A stretch of 55,376 nucleotides of DNA from Chloroflexota bacterium (GTDB taxonomy: Bacteria; Chloroflexota; Anaerolineae; J102), in assembly GCA_029782215.1 (NCBI GenBank), contig JAKOVD010000099.1, positions 1 through 55,376 of the forward strand, in the 5' to 3' direction. Position numbers and translations under genes: made by a program. Shown one piece after another: positions 33,601 through 43,273 of the stretch. Positions within the stretch are counted from its first letter, which is position 1; each line of letters opens with the position of its first letter. Below the pieces are notes generated by a model. That model did not search any database. It saw nothing but the letters and a program-made list of their open reading frames with translations, and was not told the origin of the DNA.

Positions 33601-33815
33601 TCAACAACAACTACGGGTATGCCAACGACAACACCCCAGACGAACAGGCTCGCTGGATTGTGCAGGCGTACCAGATGGCCAAGAACTGGGGCTTTGTCGG
33701 TCCTATGTTCCTGTGGAACCTGAACTTCGGCATCACGAACCCCGGCACGGAGCTGCAGCAGTTCGCCATCTGGGGACGGCCCGCCTATGAAGCCGTCAAG
33801 AACATGCCGAAGTAA
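30663..33815 (+). CDS. membrane-anchored GH18-like/SH3/clan-A glycosidase protein
   Basis: 1050 residues, with an N-terminal membrane anchor at 22-40. Residues about 240-520 look GH18-like (IALDYRGVDPPLRDDYTRFV at 294-313; then LAVFLDAP), residues 595-612 form a Thr/Pro linker, and 613-672 is a bacterial SH3 domain (ITNLRQGPGTVYGTAGKM). After an Ala/Pro linker, 718-1050 is a clan-A (GH39/GH5-like) barrel: acid/base E834 in IEVWNEEN and nucleophile E971 in WPTEFGW. It probably degrades or binds cell-surface or external polysaccharide from the outer face of the membrane. ATG 30663 is chosen as MENSSFLGGFGR precedes the anchor. A shorter paralogue of the last domain follows at 33973. Confidence 0.85.
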   Translation: MENSSFLGGFGRALESKKTGRVFTFIIIPVLVILVLMLPPVNLIERIQNIGYTPVAPTSGQVTDPDGTSVIFPAAGLKARQATYARLSSVPRANFERGDASETLRAAAQALPGTLRPRSPIYQLDVHGAVPGESSISIPIPNDSLPYETLDLYNWNGQKWEWLPSHVLKDEDAIGSSLGSVPAAFAVVQTSGAVPSVGVELPRGKTLPAEALSSTTVLFPAVLTLRGDGSVDGTVDLPPAGETPYKTFLTVRNYEPGQVPRTDLLSNLLIDGGMQEVQINTLAELAASGLYTGIALDYRGVDPPLRDDYTRFVTNLANRLHQDGKQLAVFLDAPQQLSDDTWQTYGFNWRELGQAADLVVVPGSDNPLDYAPGGKMEKLLEFATDEIDRFKVQLRIPARTVEQSGGYFIPRGYAEALAPLAGKVNTSSEVVQPGESVQAGTASDIVASTLQFDPATGISWYRYRGQGGEERVVFLEDATSLASKVSLANRFNLGGVYVESLQSDDIDPGTWKTLGSYAAGQSPAMSQAPMAVAWTVKDPQGAVVTQANSALNEAVSLAIPPTPGVYAVNADLVRDGQTLKSQGEAQVAVATFTPVPTPTPEFTPTPTPLPYAVATAMDITNLRQGPGTVYGTAGKMAANQQMKIIGKNQDGSWWQLEGSNGPVWVSADRVKVAGPVAEVAVAKDIPEAPKVVAAAPAAAPAAQASAPVSAPKPSGGGSFGYGMQIQPYGGADLGFAASALKNAGFNWVKWQVPWKEMEGAPGQIGWQDDIVDYFAGQGLNILASIVKAPNWARPGNTDFGVEGPPADPQTYANFVGAYAGHYCGKVKAIEVWNEENLHYEWGNEQISPERYMEILKRAYAAIKAACPQMQVISGAPTPTGAPLPWGIDDMTYLERLYQLGLKNYADGIGAHPSGYNCPADADWRTFSDPSASFRGPSDNHHHSWCFRGTMEGYRNIMVKYGDTNKRIWPTEFGWAVGPAFNNNYGYANDNTPDEQARWIVQAYQMAKNWGFVGPMFLWNLNFGITNPGTELQQFAIWGRPAYEAVKNMPK

Positions 33816-33822
33816 GCTCAAC

Positions 33823-33857
33823 TCCGGCGGCAGGCGCGATGAGCGGGTGCCGCCGGA
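33823..33857 (+). terminator. hairpin after the multidomain glycosidase gene
   Basis: TCCGGCGGCA (33823-33832) pairs with TGCCGCCGGA (33848-33857). No T-tract follows, so its strength is uncertain. Confidence 0.45.
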
Positions 33858-33895
33858 ACACCGGGCCCCTGTGCCAACGTCATAGAAGGTGCTCT

Positions 33896-33930
33896 CAGGT
33901 GACCGGCGTTCTGCAAGTGCCGGTCACCTG
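33896..33930 (+). terminator. second hairpin between the glycosidase genes
   Basis: CAGGTGACCGGC (33896-33907) pairs with GCCGGTCACCTG (33919-33930), followed by GTATATTCC. Confidence 0.6.
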
Positions 33931-33972
33931 GTATATTCCAAGACCTTCGCTCACATCACCGACCCATAGCCC

Positions 33973-35430
33973 ATGTCCAAGCCACGCACCGTATCCCGGC
34001 CATCCGCCAGCATCGCCGTTCCCTTCCTGCTCTTCCTGCTGGCGTCAATCCTCCTGCTGAGCGGGTGCCAATCGGCGCCGCCGGCGACGCCAACGCCCAC
34101 CAAGACACCCACGGTGCTCGCGGCGCCTACGCAGGCGCCAGCGGCGACCCCCGTTCCGCCGACACCCACCGCCGTGCCGCAGGAGGCGACCGCCGCCCCC
34201 GCCGAGGCGCCCACCGCGACCCCTGCTCCGGCCACGGCAGCGCCTGCCCAAGCCGCGGCTTCGCCCACCCCCGTGCCCGCGACGGCGGCGCCCGCCACCC
34301 CGACCACTGCGCCCAAACCGGCGCCGCAGTCCTCGGCCATGCGCTCACCCGACTTCGGCGCCCAGGCCTTCCTGTGGTGGCGGCCCGAAGTCGCCGACCG
34401 AGACCTGCAGTTGATGAAGGACGCCGGCTTCAACTGGGTCAAGCAGTGGTTCGCATGGCAGGACATCGAGGGCGGCGGCCGCGGCAAGTACGACTGGTCA
34501 CGCACCGACCGCATCGTCGACCAGGTGGAACAGCACGGGCTCAAGCTGCTCGTCCGCGTTTCACCGGCCGCCGACCAGGCCAACTGGGCCGGCAATCCAC
34601 CCGAGAACGCCGACGCTTATGCCGAATTCCTCAATGCGATGGCGACGCGCTACAAGGGCCGCATCCAGGCCTACCAGATCTGGAACGAGCCCAACCTTGC
34701 CCGCGAATGGGGCAACAAACCGCCCGACCCCGCCGGCTACGCGACCCTGCTCGGCAAGGCCTACAAGGCGATCAAGGCAGCCGATCCCAACGCTATCGTC
34801 ATCACGGCGGGCATGGCCCCCACCACGGCGGACCAGGCCGAAGCCATGTACGACACCAAGTTCTATGACCTGATGTACCAGGCTATGGGCGGCAACAGCA
34901 GCGGCTACTTCGACATGCTCGGCGTCCACGGCGCCGGCTATGCGGTCTCTCCGGAAACCGATCCGGGCGCCATCGCCAGCGATCCCAAGCTGTACAACGG
35001 CGACCCCAGCCCAGCCGACCGCCTGCGCGTCTACTCTTTCCGCCACGTCGAAGACATTCGCAAGATCATGGAGAAGTACGGCGACACCGCCAAGAAGATC
35101 GCGGTGCTCGAGTTCGGCTGGACCTGGGACCCGCGGCCCGACAGCCCCTACTACTGGCACGGCGGCGGCGCGGGCATCGACGACTTGACCCAGGCCCAAT
35201 ATCTGGTCAACGCCTACAAATGGGCCGCCAAGAACTGGCCGTGGGTCGGGCTGATGTCCCTGATCTACATGCCCGATTCGGAATGGAAGCCCACCACCGA
35301 GCAGTACTACTGGTCGATCATGGACCCCAGCCCCCCCGGCCAGACACTGTGGCGGCGGGCGTTCATCGACCTCTGCCTGTACATGAATGAGGTGCAGGGG
35401 CGCCCGCGCTGCAAATACGCGCCGTCATAA
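33973..35430 (+). CDS. lipoprotein clan-A glycoside hydrolase (GH39/GH5-like)
   Basis: 485 residues. A lipoprotein signal ends LLLSGC with lipid-modified C32. A Pro/Thr/Ala stalk (33-120) leads to a (beta/alpha)8 domain: [20 protein letters not shown], acid/base E239 in YQIWNEPNL and nucleophile E380 in [11 protein letters not shown]. Both glutamates are placed as in retaining clan-A enzymes. The glycan substrate cannot be told. The domain is similar to the C-terminal one of the preceding gene (NWVKW-QVPW versus NWVKQ-WFAW), so the pair are paralogues. A strong terminator follows. Confidence 0.88.
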   Translation: MSKPRTVSRPSASIAVPFLLFLLASILLLSGCQSAPPATPTPTKTPTVLAAPTQAPAATPVPPTPTAVPQEATAAPAEAPTATPAPATAAPAQAAASPTPVPATAAPATPTTAPKPAPQSSAMRSPDFGAQAFLWWRPEVADRDLQLMKDAGFNWVKQWFAWQDIEGGGRGKYDWSRTDRIVDQVEQHGLKLLVRVSPAADQANWAGNPPENADAYAEFLNAMATRYKGRIQAYQIWNEPNLAREWGNKPPDPAGYATLLGKAYKAIKAADPNAIVITAGMAPTTADQAEAMYDTKFYDLMYQAMGGNSSGYFDMLGVHGAGYAVSPETDPGAIASDPKLYNGDPSPADRLRVYSFRHVEDIRKIMEKYGDTAKKIAVLEFGWTWDPRPDSPYYWHGGGAGIDDLTQAQYLVNAYKWAAKNWPWVGLMSLIYMPDSEWKPTTEQYYWSIMDPSPPGQTLWRRAFIDLCLYMNEVQGRPRCKYAPS

Positions 35431-35462
35431 GCCCTTCACCTCACCGGCATCCCATCTCAAAA

Positions 35463-35495
35463 GAGACTCGCCCACCGCAAGGATGGGCGAGTCTC
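35463..35495 (+). terminator. terminator after the lipoprotein glycosidase gene
   Basis: GAGACTCGCCCA (35463-35474) pairs with TGGGCGAGTCTC (35484-35495), followed by ATTTAG. Confidence 0.8.
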
Positions 35496-35592
35496 ATTTA
35501 GCCGCGATCGCGCCTTGTCGGTGCGGCAGCATTGCGCGCTCCCCGGCACGACTCGCTCCCTGTCGTTGCGACGGGAGAGATACGCGCCAGCC

Positions 35593-36051
35593 CTATGACG
35601 CGGCGGCGCCGATTTGGCTGGCCAGCTCGGCCAGCAGCGTGTCCAGGCGCCTGTCAATCTCTGCAAGCGCTTCGTCCGCAGGCGCCTGGCGCAGGTCCTC
35701 CACCCACCAGTACTCGACGCGCTCCTCCCAGTCGGGAAAATGGACGCGCATCAGAGGACGGTGCTCGCCCTCGTGCAGGGCGATGATGCGGTCGGCGCCC
35801 GCCAGGTCCGCCACTTCAAGCTTCACAGGATAGCGCGGAGAGACGGGAAGGGCGACGCCGCGGTCGATCAGGCCGCGCACGGCGAATCCGGAGATGGGGC
35901 CGACATTGCCGGCGTTGAACTCCCGGTTCAGGCCGCGCGAGGTCGCCTGCCAGTCGAGTCCCAGTGCGCTGGTCCTGTCATTAAAGAGCATCTCGGCGAA
36001 GCGACTCCGGTAGTAGTTGCCGGAGCAGAGAAAAAGCAGGGTATGGGGCAT
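35593..36051 (-). CDS. low-molecular-weight phosphatase-like protein
   Basis: 152 residues. The P-loop CX5R(S) is LFLCSGNYYRSRFAEM (C9-R15), a variant of the CLGNICRS loop of low-molecular-weight phosphatases and arsenate reductases. The later DP general-acid motif is not obvious; FPDWEERVEYWWVEDL occupies the corresponding region. It may dephosphorylate a protein or small molecule. The start is uncertain: ATG 36051 gives a canonical N-terminus, GTG 36072 is also possible, and neither has a good ribosome-binding site. It is divergent from the Lrp-type regulator. Confidence 0.8.
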   Translation of the reverse strand: MPHTLLFLCSGNYYRSRFAEMLFNDRTSALGLDWQATSRGLNREFNAGNVGPISGFAVRGLIDRGVALPVSPRYPVKLEVADLAGADRIIALHEGEHRPLMRVHFPDWEERVEYWWVEDLRQAPADEALAEIDRRLDTLLAELASQIGAAAS

Positions 36052-36146
36052 CAGCAGTGGTTCGTTTGACACAATCTCAATACAGGCCGTTCACAGATGT
36101 TGTGCGAGTTTTGGTTGCCGTTTCCGGCGCCATTGACGTGTTCAAC

Positions 36147-36174
36147 TTGCCTTTTCGGCCAGAATGGCTATACT
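36147..36174 (+). promoter_or_regulatory. promoter of the Lrp-potABCD operon
   Basis: TTGCCT (36147-36152) and TATACT (36169-36174) with a 16-nt spacer, 62 nt before the regulator's start codon. Confidence 0.65.
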
Positions 36175-36236
36175 CACTCCAGCCTGGAATCGAAAGCCGT
36201 TTTGCTCGACACCTGATCGTATGCGGACCGTCCTTT

Positions 36237-36725
36237 ATGCGCAAGCTCTCTGAACTCGACCGTCAGATCATCTTCCGCCTGAACGCGGACGCCCGTCTTT
36301 CCAGCGCAGAGCTGGCGCGCGACCTTAAGACCGCAGAGCGCACGGTGCGGCATCGCATCCAACGGCTCATCGACGACCAGGTCATCACCCCGGTCGCCGT
36401 GGTCAATCCGGCGCCCTTCGGCTTCACTCTCGTGGTGGATATCGTGTGCGAAGTGGAGCTGGCGCATCATAAGCAGGTGCTGGACGCCATCGCCGCCATG
36501 CCGGAAGTCTGCTACATCGCCTACGCCACCGGTGATGAGGACATCAGCGTCCAGGCGCGCTTCCGCGACAGCCAGGAAGTGCACAGGTTCACCACAGAAC
36601 GGCTTCACGCCGTTCCCGGCATCCGCCGCACGCGCATCGTCCTGGTCCCCCAGGTCGTCAAGGACGCCTATCAATGGTTGCCTCCCGCCGATGTCTTCGC
36701 GCCGCCGGACGAGACCGATGATTAG
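36237..36725 (+). CDS. Lrp/AsnC family regulator
   Basis: 162 residues. The helix-turn-helix spans about 1-60: LSELDRQIIFRLNADARLSS and ELARDLKTAERTVRHRIQRL. The C-terminal RAM-like ligand domain (about 70-150) has FTLVVDIVCEVELAHHKQVL and VCYIAYATGDEDISVQARF. Such proteins form octamers that respond to amino acids. ATG 36237 sits at MRKLSELDRQ; an upstream frame from 36057 would include the promoter. Its end overlaps potA by 8 nt, so it is the first gene of the polyamine-transport operon and probably controls it. Confidence 0.9.
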   Translation: MRKLSELDRQIIFRLNADARLSSAELARDLKTAERTVRHRIQRLIDDQVITPVAVVNPAPFGFTLVVDIVCEVELAHHKQVLDAIAAMPEVCYIAYATGDEDISVQARFRDSQEVHRFTTERLHAVPGIRRTRIVLVPQVVKDAYQWLPPADVFAPPDETDD

Positions 36726-37896
36726 CCGCCGCGGCCAGGATGCCGCCCTGTCCGTCCCCCGGAGCAGCAACGGGGAACAGGGGACCACCTATGCCGTCGA
36801 GTTCCGGGGCGTGAGCAAGCATTTCGCCGAATACGGCGATTCCAAGGTTACGGCCGTGAACGGCGTGAACCTTGAGATCCTTGAGGGCGAATTCTTTTCC
36901 CTGCTGGGGCCATCGGGCTGTGGCAAGACAACCAGCCTGCGTATGATTGCCGGCTTTGAGCTGCCCAGCGAAGGTGAAGTCTACATCCGCGGGCAGGCGA
37001 TGGGCGCTACCCCTCCGAACAAGCGGCCCGTCAACACGGTCTTCCAGAACTACGCCCTCTTCCCGCACATGACGATCGCCCAGAACGTCGCCTTTGGCCT
37101 GGAGATGGACGGCGTAGACAAGGCGGCGATCGCTCGCCGGGTGCAGGAGGCGCTGGAGATGGTACGGCTGCCGGGCCTTGACAGGCGCAAGCCCAAACAG
37201 CTCTCCGGCGGCCAGCAGCAGCGCGTCGCCCTGGCGCGATCCCTGGTCAAGCGACCGGCGGTCCTCTTGCTCGATGAACCGTTGGGAGCCCTGGACCAGA
37301 AACTGCGCAAGGAGATGCAGCTCGAGCTCAAGAAGCTCCAGCGTGAGGTTGGCATCACCTTCATCTACGTCACCCACGACCAGGAAGAAGCCCTGACCAT
37401 GTCGGATCGCATCGCCGTCATGGATAGCGGTAGGGTGCTGCAGGTGGGCACCGCCCACGATATCTACGAGATGCCCAACTGCCGCTTTGTGGCCGACTTC
37501 ATCGGCGAGACGAGCTTCCTGGAAGGCCGCATGCTCGAGCAGACCAATCGCAGCGCCAGCATCACGCTGCGTGGCGGAACGACCATTCCCGCCCTCACCG
37601 ACCGCACACTGCCTCAAGGCCAGGACGTGATCGTTGCCATCCGTCCGGAGAAGATGCACCTCTACGGTCTACAGGAGCACGTGCGCTTGCCCGACAGCTA
37701 CGTGCAGTTGCCAGGACAGGTGGAGGAGGTCGTGTACATCGGCACCGACACGCACTACCGGGTGCGGCTGGCCGGCGAACAGGTCGTGCGCGTGCGTGAA
37801 CAGAACACGGACCCCTTTGCCCGCAGGCTCGCTGCCCCGGGCGACGCCGTGACCGTGAGCTTCGCGCCGGAGGCGGCGCGCATCTTGCTGGAGTAG
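36718..37896 (+). CDS. potA: polyamine ABC transporter ATP-binding protein
   Basis: 392 residues. Walker A is [16 protein letters not shown], the Q-loop [13 protein letters not shown], the signature [15 protein letters not shown], Walker [13 protein letters not shown] and the H-loop [10 protein letters not shown]. The C-terminal TOBE domain covers about 290-392 ([14 protein letters not shown] and following). With PotB, PotC and PotD it forms an ATP-driven spermidine/putrescine importer. The ATG overlaps the regulator stop and a short divergent N-terminus ([13 protein letters not shown]) precedes the canonical [12 protein letters not shown]. Confidence 0.94.
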   Translation: MISRRGQDAALSVPRSSNGEQGTTYAVEFRGVSKHFAEYGDSKVTAVNGVNLEILEGEFFSLLGPSGCGKTTSLRMIAGFELPSEGEVYIRGQAMGATPPNKRPVNTVFQNYALFPHMTIAQNVAFGLEMDGVDKAAIARRVQEALEMVRLPGLDRRKPKQLSGGQQQRVALARSLVKRPAVLLLDEPLGALDQKLRKEMQLELKKLQREVGITFIYVTHDQEEALTMSDRIAVMDSGRVLQVGTAHDIYEMPNCRFVADFIGETSFLEGRMLEQTNRSASITLRGGTTIPALTDRTLPQGQDVIVAIRPEKMHLYGLQEHVRLPDSYVQLPGQVEEVVYIGTDTHYRVRLAGEQVVRVREQNTDPFARRLAAPGDAVTVSFAPEAARILLE

Positions 37897-37899
37897 AGG

Positions 37900-38835
37900 A
37901 TGGTCAACGCTTCCGAAAGCAGGAAGAACGAGGAACGCCGGGGCATCCTGTTGATGGTCCCCACGCAGCTCTGGATGCTGGTGCTGCTGATCGCACCCCT
38001 GGTTCTCATCGTCATCACCTCCCTCGGCCGGCGCAGCCCGGACGGCGCCATCGTCTATGGTTTCACCTTCGCCAACTACCTGCGGCTGGTGGGCGTCAGC
38101 CTGCACGATGCCTGCGGGGCCACGCAGCCGCCCTGCTTCGATTCCCTCTACGCCGGCATCCTCTGGCGGTCCGTCGTCTTGGGCGTCCAGACCACGGTAC
38201 TCGTCGTTCTGATCGGCTACCCGCTCGCCTACTTCATCGCCCGCGCCCCCGTGCAACGGCGCAACGCCTATCTCTTTCTCGTCCTGGTGCCGCTCTGGAC
38301 CAATTTCGTGATCCGCCTGTATGCCTGGATCATCCTGCTGCGCAGCGAGGGGGTGATCAACGGCGTCTTGGGATCGGTTTTCGCCTTGCTCAACCTGCCT
38401 TTTGAGCCGCTGCAGCTCCTTTACACACCGGGCGCCGTGCTTGTGGGCATGGTCTACGAGTTCCTGCCCTTCATGGTCCTGCCCATGTACACCTCGCTCG
38501 AGAAGATCGAGCCCTCGCTCTACGAGGCCGCCAGCGACCTGGGGGCCGATGCCTTGCGCCGCTTCTGGCGGGTCACCCTGCCTCTTTCCTTGCCCGGCAT
38601 CGTCGCCGGGACGGTGCTGGTGTTCGTCCCTGTCATGGGCACGTTCATCGTCTCGGACGTCCTCGGCGGACGCCAGATCATCCTCGTGGGCAATCTGATC
38701 CAGCGGCAGTTCCTCGACGCCCGTGACCCGGCGTTTGGCTCGGCTGCGTCGATCATCCTCATGGTCCTCACCTTGATCGTCACCCTGTTCTACACCCGCC
38801 GCTTCGGCTTTGGGGAAGAGATCACGGCAGGCTAG
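37900..38835 (+). CDS. potB: polyamine ABC transporter permease, PotB type
   Basis: 311 residues with six membrane helices. The first is [20 protein letters not shown] and the EAA loop that contacts PotA is [20 protein letters not shown] near residue 210. It starts 4 nt after potA, with GGAG inside the potA end. The insertion between the first two helices ([18 protein letters not shown]) is longer than in E. coli PotB and holds two cysteines. Confidence 0.92.
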   Translation: MVNASESRKNEERRGILLMVPTQLWMLVLLIAPLVLIVITSLGRRSPDGAIVYGFTFANYLRLVGVSLHDACGATQPPCFDSLYAGILWRSVVLGVQTTVLVVLIGYPLAYFIARAPVQRRNAYLFLVLVPLWTNFVIRLYAWIILLRSEGVINGVLGSVFALLNLPFEPLQLLYTPGAVLVGMVYEFLPFMVLPMYTSLEKIEPSLYEAASDLGADALRRFWRVTLPLSLPGIVAGTVLVFVPVMGTFIVSDVLGGRQIILVGNLIQRQFLDARDPAFGSAASIILMVLTLIVTLFYTRRFGFGEEITAG

Positions 38836-38843
38836 GAGCAAGC

Positions 38844-39683
38844 ATGGCAAAGAAGCGCTTCTCCTGGCTCACGCTCGTCGTCATCCTCGTCTATACGTTC
38901 CTGTACATCCCGATCCTGGTCCTGGTGGTCTACGCGTTCAACGCCTCCCGTGCCAATATCCGGTTCGAGGGCATCGTCAACCAGGGTCCTTGTGGTCCTT
39001 TCTATTGGTTCTGCGTCCTCGGGCGCAACCGCGACGCCCTGCACGCCGCCGAAAACACCCTGCTCATTGCCACCGTCTCCACCCTTGTCGCCACCGTCCT
39101 CGGCACCATGACGGCGCTCGCCCTGCAGCGTTACCGCTTCCGCGGCAAGACGGTGTCGCAGGCCTCCCTCTACATCCCCGTCGTCATCCCCGAGATCGTT
39201 ATGGGCATCGGCATCCTGGTGCTCTTCACGGCCATGTTCCGGTTCCTCAATGACGCCCTCGGGCTCCAGGGGGATCAGCGCCTGGCCATGGGACTGCCGA
39301 CGGTCATCGTATCGCACATCGCCTTCAGCATCCCTTTCGTCGCCCTGGTGGTGCAGGCGCGGTTACAGGGTTTCAATCCCTCGATCGAGGAAGCCGCCCG
39401 GGACCTGGGCGCGACCGGGTGGACAACCTTCTGGCGCATCACGCTGCCCAACATCTTCCCCGGTGTGCTGGCGGGCGCCCTGCTCGCCTTTACGCTGTCA
39501 CTCGACGATTTCGTGATCACGTTCTTCACCACCGGTCCCGGCGCCACAACCCTTCCCCTCTATATCTACGGCCTGCTGCGCCGCACCATCACCCCTGAGA
39601 TCAACGCCCTGTCCACGGTCTGGCTGCTGATCGTCCTACTGGCGCTGCTCCTGACGCAGCGCTTGCAAAGGCAAAGCGCCTGA
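38844..39683 (+). CDS. potC: polyamine ABC transporter permease, PotC type
   Basis: 279 residues with six membrane helices. The EAA loop is EEAARDLGATGWTTFWRITL and the start LVVILVYTFLYIPILVLVVY gives the first helix. It pairs with PotB to form the channel. AGGAG lies 5 nt upstream of the ATG, 8 nt after potB. The periplasmic-side loop INQ-like GIVNQGPCGPFYWFCVLGRN carries two cysteines, a feature mirrored in PotB. Confidence 0.92.
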   Translation: MAKKRFSWLTLVVILVYTFLYIPILVLVVYAFNASRANIRFEGIVNQGPCGPFYWFCVLGRNRDALHAAENTLLIATVSTLVATVLGTMTALALQRYRFRGKTVSQASLYIPVVIPEIVMGIGILVLFTAMFRFLNDALGLQGDQRLAMGLPTVIVSHIAFSIPFVALVVQARLQGFNPSIEEAARDLGATGWTTFWRITLPNIFPGVLAGALLAFTLSLDDFVITFFTTGPGATTLPLYIYGLLRRTITPEINALSTVWLLIVLLALLLTQRLQRQSA

Positions 39684-39712
39684 ACGACCACCATCTTGCG
39701 GAGACGCCCTCA

Positions 39713-40957
39713 ATGAAACATTACATCGCCACCGTTTTCCTCGCAGTTGCCCTCCTGGTCAGCGGCTGTGCCTCCGCCCCGCCTGCCGCGCCCGCTGCTA
39801 CTGCGCCCGCTGCTACTGCGCCCGCTGCTACTGCGCCCGCTGCTACTGCGCCCGCCGAACAGGCCACTCCGGCGCAGGCGCCCACAGCCGCCGCCGAGAC
39901 CAAGCCCGCCACCGGCATGGTGACGGCCTCCGGCTTTGCCTGCCCCGCCCCCATGACCCCCGTCAACGTCACCTCCAAACAGTTGAACCTCTTCGTCTGG
40001 ACCGAATACATCCCCGACGACATCATCGAGTGCTTCGAAAAAGTCTACGGCGTCACCGTCAACCGCGACGAGTACTCCTCGAACGAAGAGATGTATGCCA
40101 AGCTCGCGGCCGGCGGCGCCAACTATGACCTGGTCCAGCCCAGCGACTACTTCGTCGGTTTGATGGTCAAGCAGGGGCTGCTCGCCAAGATCGACAAGAG
40201 CAAGCTGGCCGTCCTCGGCAACTTCGACCCGAGCTACCTCAACCTGCCCTTCGACCCCAATAACGAGTACACCGTGCCGTACGAGGCCGGAAGCGACGCC
40301 ATCGTCGTCAACACCGACAAGGTCAAGCAGGCGCCCACCTCCTTTGCCGATCTGTGGAATCCTGACTATGCCGGCAGGATCGTTCTGCCCGACGATTCCC
40401 GCACCGTCATCGGCCTGACCCTGCTGACCCTGGGCTACGACCCCAACACCAAAGACACCAAGCAGCTCGAGGAAGCCAAGGCCAGGCTCGCCAAGCTGGT
40501 GCCGGCGGTCAAGCTGTTCGACAGCGACAGCCCCAAGACCGCCCTGATCGGCGGCGACGTCGACTTGGGCGTGGTGTTCACTGGCGAGGCGGTGGAGGCG
40601 GCGCGCCAGAACCCCGCCTTTCATTATGTCTACCCCAAGGAAGGGGCCTTCCTCTGGCAGGACAACTGGGCCATGCCTGCCGCCGCCCCGCACGCGGACG
40701 CCGCTTACGCCTGGCTCAACTACACGCTGCAGGACGACCTCTTCTGGCTCATGCTGCGCGATTTCCCCTATATCAACCCCAACCGCGCCGCCCTCGACTA
40801 CGCCAAGACGCAGCAGTCCGACCTCTACCAGCAGTACATGAGCTCCAACGCCACCAACATCCCCGCCGATGCCATCGCCAATGGCAAGCGTCTCGTGGAT
40901 GTCGGCGACGCCACCCCCCTCTACGACCGCATCTGGACCGAAGTGAAGGGCGAATAG
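39713..40957 (+). CDS. potD: polyamine-binding lipoprotein, PotD type
   Basis: 414 residues. The lipoprotein signal ends LLVSGC (C19). An Ala/Pro/Thr linker (about 22-67) includes four APAAT units encoded by a 15-bp tandem repeat. The rest is a bacterial periplasmic-binding fold typical of PotD: LNLFVWTEYIPDDIIECFEK, the DYFVGLMVKQGLLAKIDKSK block, VPYEAGSDAIVVNTDKV and NWAMPAAAPHADAAYAWLNY. It captures spermidine or putrescine outside the cell. As the last gene of the operon it is followed by treS after about 100 nt. Confidence 0.93.
   Translation: MKHYIATVFLAVALLVSGCASAPPAAPAATAPAATAPAATAPAATAPAEQATPAQAPTAAAETKPATGMVTASGFACPAPMTPVNVTSKQLNLFVWTEYIPDDIIECFEKVYGVTVNRDEYSSNEEMYAKLAAGGANYDLVQPSDYFVGLMVKQGLLAKIDKSKLAVLGNFDPSYLNLPFDPNNEYTVPYEAGSDAIVVNTDKVKQAPTSFADLWNPDYAGRIVLPDDSRTVIGLTLLTLGYDPNTKDTKQLEEAKARLAKLVPAVKLFDSDSPKTALIGGDVDLGVVFTGEAVEAARQNPAFHYVYPKEGAFLWQDNWAMPAAAPHADAAYAWLNYTLQDDLFWLMLRDFPYINPNRAALDYAKTQQSDLYQQYMSSNATNIPADAIANGKRLVDVGDATPLYDRIWTEVKGE
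39788..39847 (+). repeat. 15-bp tandem repeat in potD linker
   Basis: Four exact copies of GCGCCCGCTGCTACT in frame, encoding the repeated APAAT units. Copy number may vary between strains. Confidence 0.9.
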
Positions 40958-41056
40958 CGCCCTTTTGGGGCGAGCACAGACCACCACCCGCCACCCAACC
41001 CCTCCCTTACGGTCGGGGCTCCGCAAAGCGCCGCCACCCGCTACCCTCTACCTGCC

Positions 41057-42685
<1,629 letters not shown>

Positions 42686-42723
42686 CTTCTCTTCACCTGC
42701 GGGAGGTCAGCCCTACACACACG

Positions 42724-43230
42724 ATGTTGACTGCCAACGATTGGGTCCAGCGTCTGGACCTCTCACCTCATCCCGAAGGCGGCTTCTACCGCCAGACCTA
42801 TCGCGCCGCCGAAGCCATCCCCCACGCCGCCCTGCCCGCTCGCTTCACCGGCGCCCGCGCCCACTCCACGGCCATCTTCTTCCTGCTGCGGAGCCAGGAC
42901 ATCTCGGCCCTGCACCGCATCCGCGCTGATGAGCTGTGGCACTTCTACGCCGGCTCCGCCGTGACCGTCCACATGATCGAGCCCGACGGGACCTACCGCA
43001 CGCTCCGGCTCGGCAGCGATCCTGAAGCCGGCGAAGCGTTCCAGGGGGTCGTCCCTGTCGGCTGCACCTTCGGAGCTGCCGTCGATGCACCGGACAGTTA
43101 TGCCCTTGTCGGCTGCACGGTGGCGCCTGGCTTCGACTTCGAGGATTTCGAGCAGCCCAGCCGCAGCGCCCTGCTCGCCCAGTTCCCGCAGCACCGCGCT
43201 CTTATCGAACGCCTGACGCGGGAAGTTTAG
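42724..43230 (+). CDS. DUF985 cupin protein
   Basis: 168 residues of the cupin_5 (DUF985) family. Core motifs are HPEGGFYRQTYRA at 16-28, STAIFFLLRSQDISALHRIR and DELWHFYAGSAVTVHMIEPD, followed by PGFDFEDFEQ near the end. The His and Glu residues of the barrel could bind a metal. Function is unknown for the family. It lies 38 nt after treS on the same strand; the ATG lacks a good ribosome-binding site. Confidence 0.9.
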   Translation: MLTANDWVQRLDLSPHPEGGFYRQTYRAAEAIPHAALPARFTGARAHSTAIFFLLRSQDISALHRIRADELWHFYAGSAVTVHMIEPDGTYRTLRLGSDPEAGEAFQGVVPVGCTFGAAVDAPDSYALVGCTVAPGFDFEDFEQPSRSALLAQFPQHRALIERLTREV

Positions 43231-43258
43231 AGGTTAAGGGTTGAAGGTTGAAGGTTCG
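43229..43258. repeat. GTTGAA-type intergenic repeat
   Basis: AGGTTAAGGGTTGAAGGTTG and a further AAGGTT unit between the convergent cupin and ATPase genes. Confidence 0.65.
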
Positions 43259-43273
43259 GAGAGAGTTCTGCCT

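Noticed and set aside
31263..33821. 852-codon open frame on the minus strand
   Set aside because: Antisense shadow of the multidomain glycosidase gene, with low-complexity Gly/Val/Arg-rich sequence.
39788..39847. CRISPR-like repetition
   Set aside because: The 15-bp units are contiguous without spacers and are in frame within potD. No CRISPR array was seen anywhere in the window.
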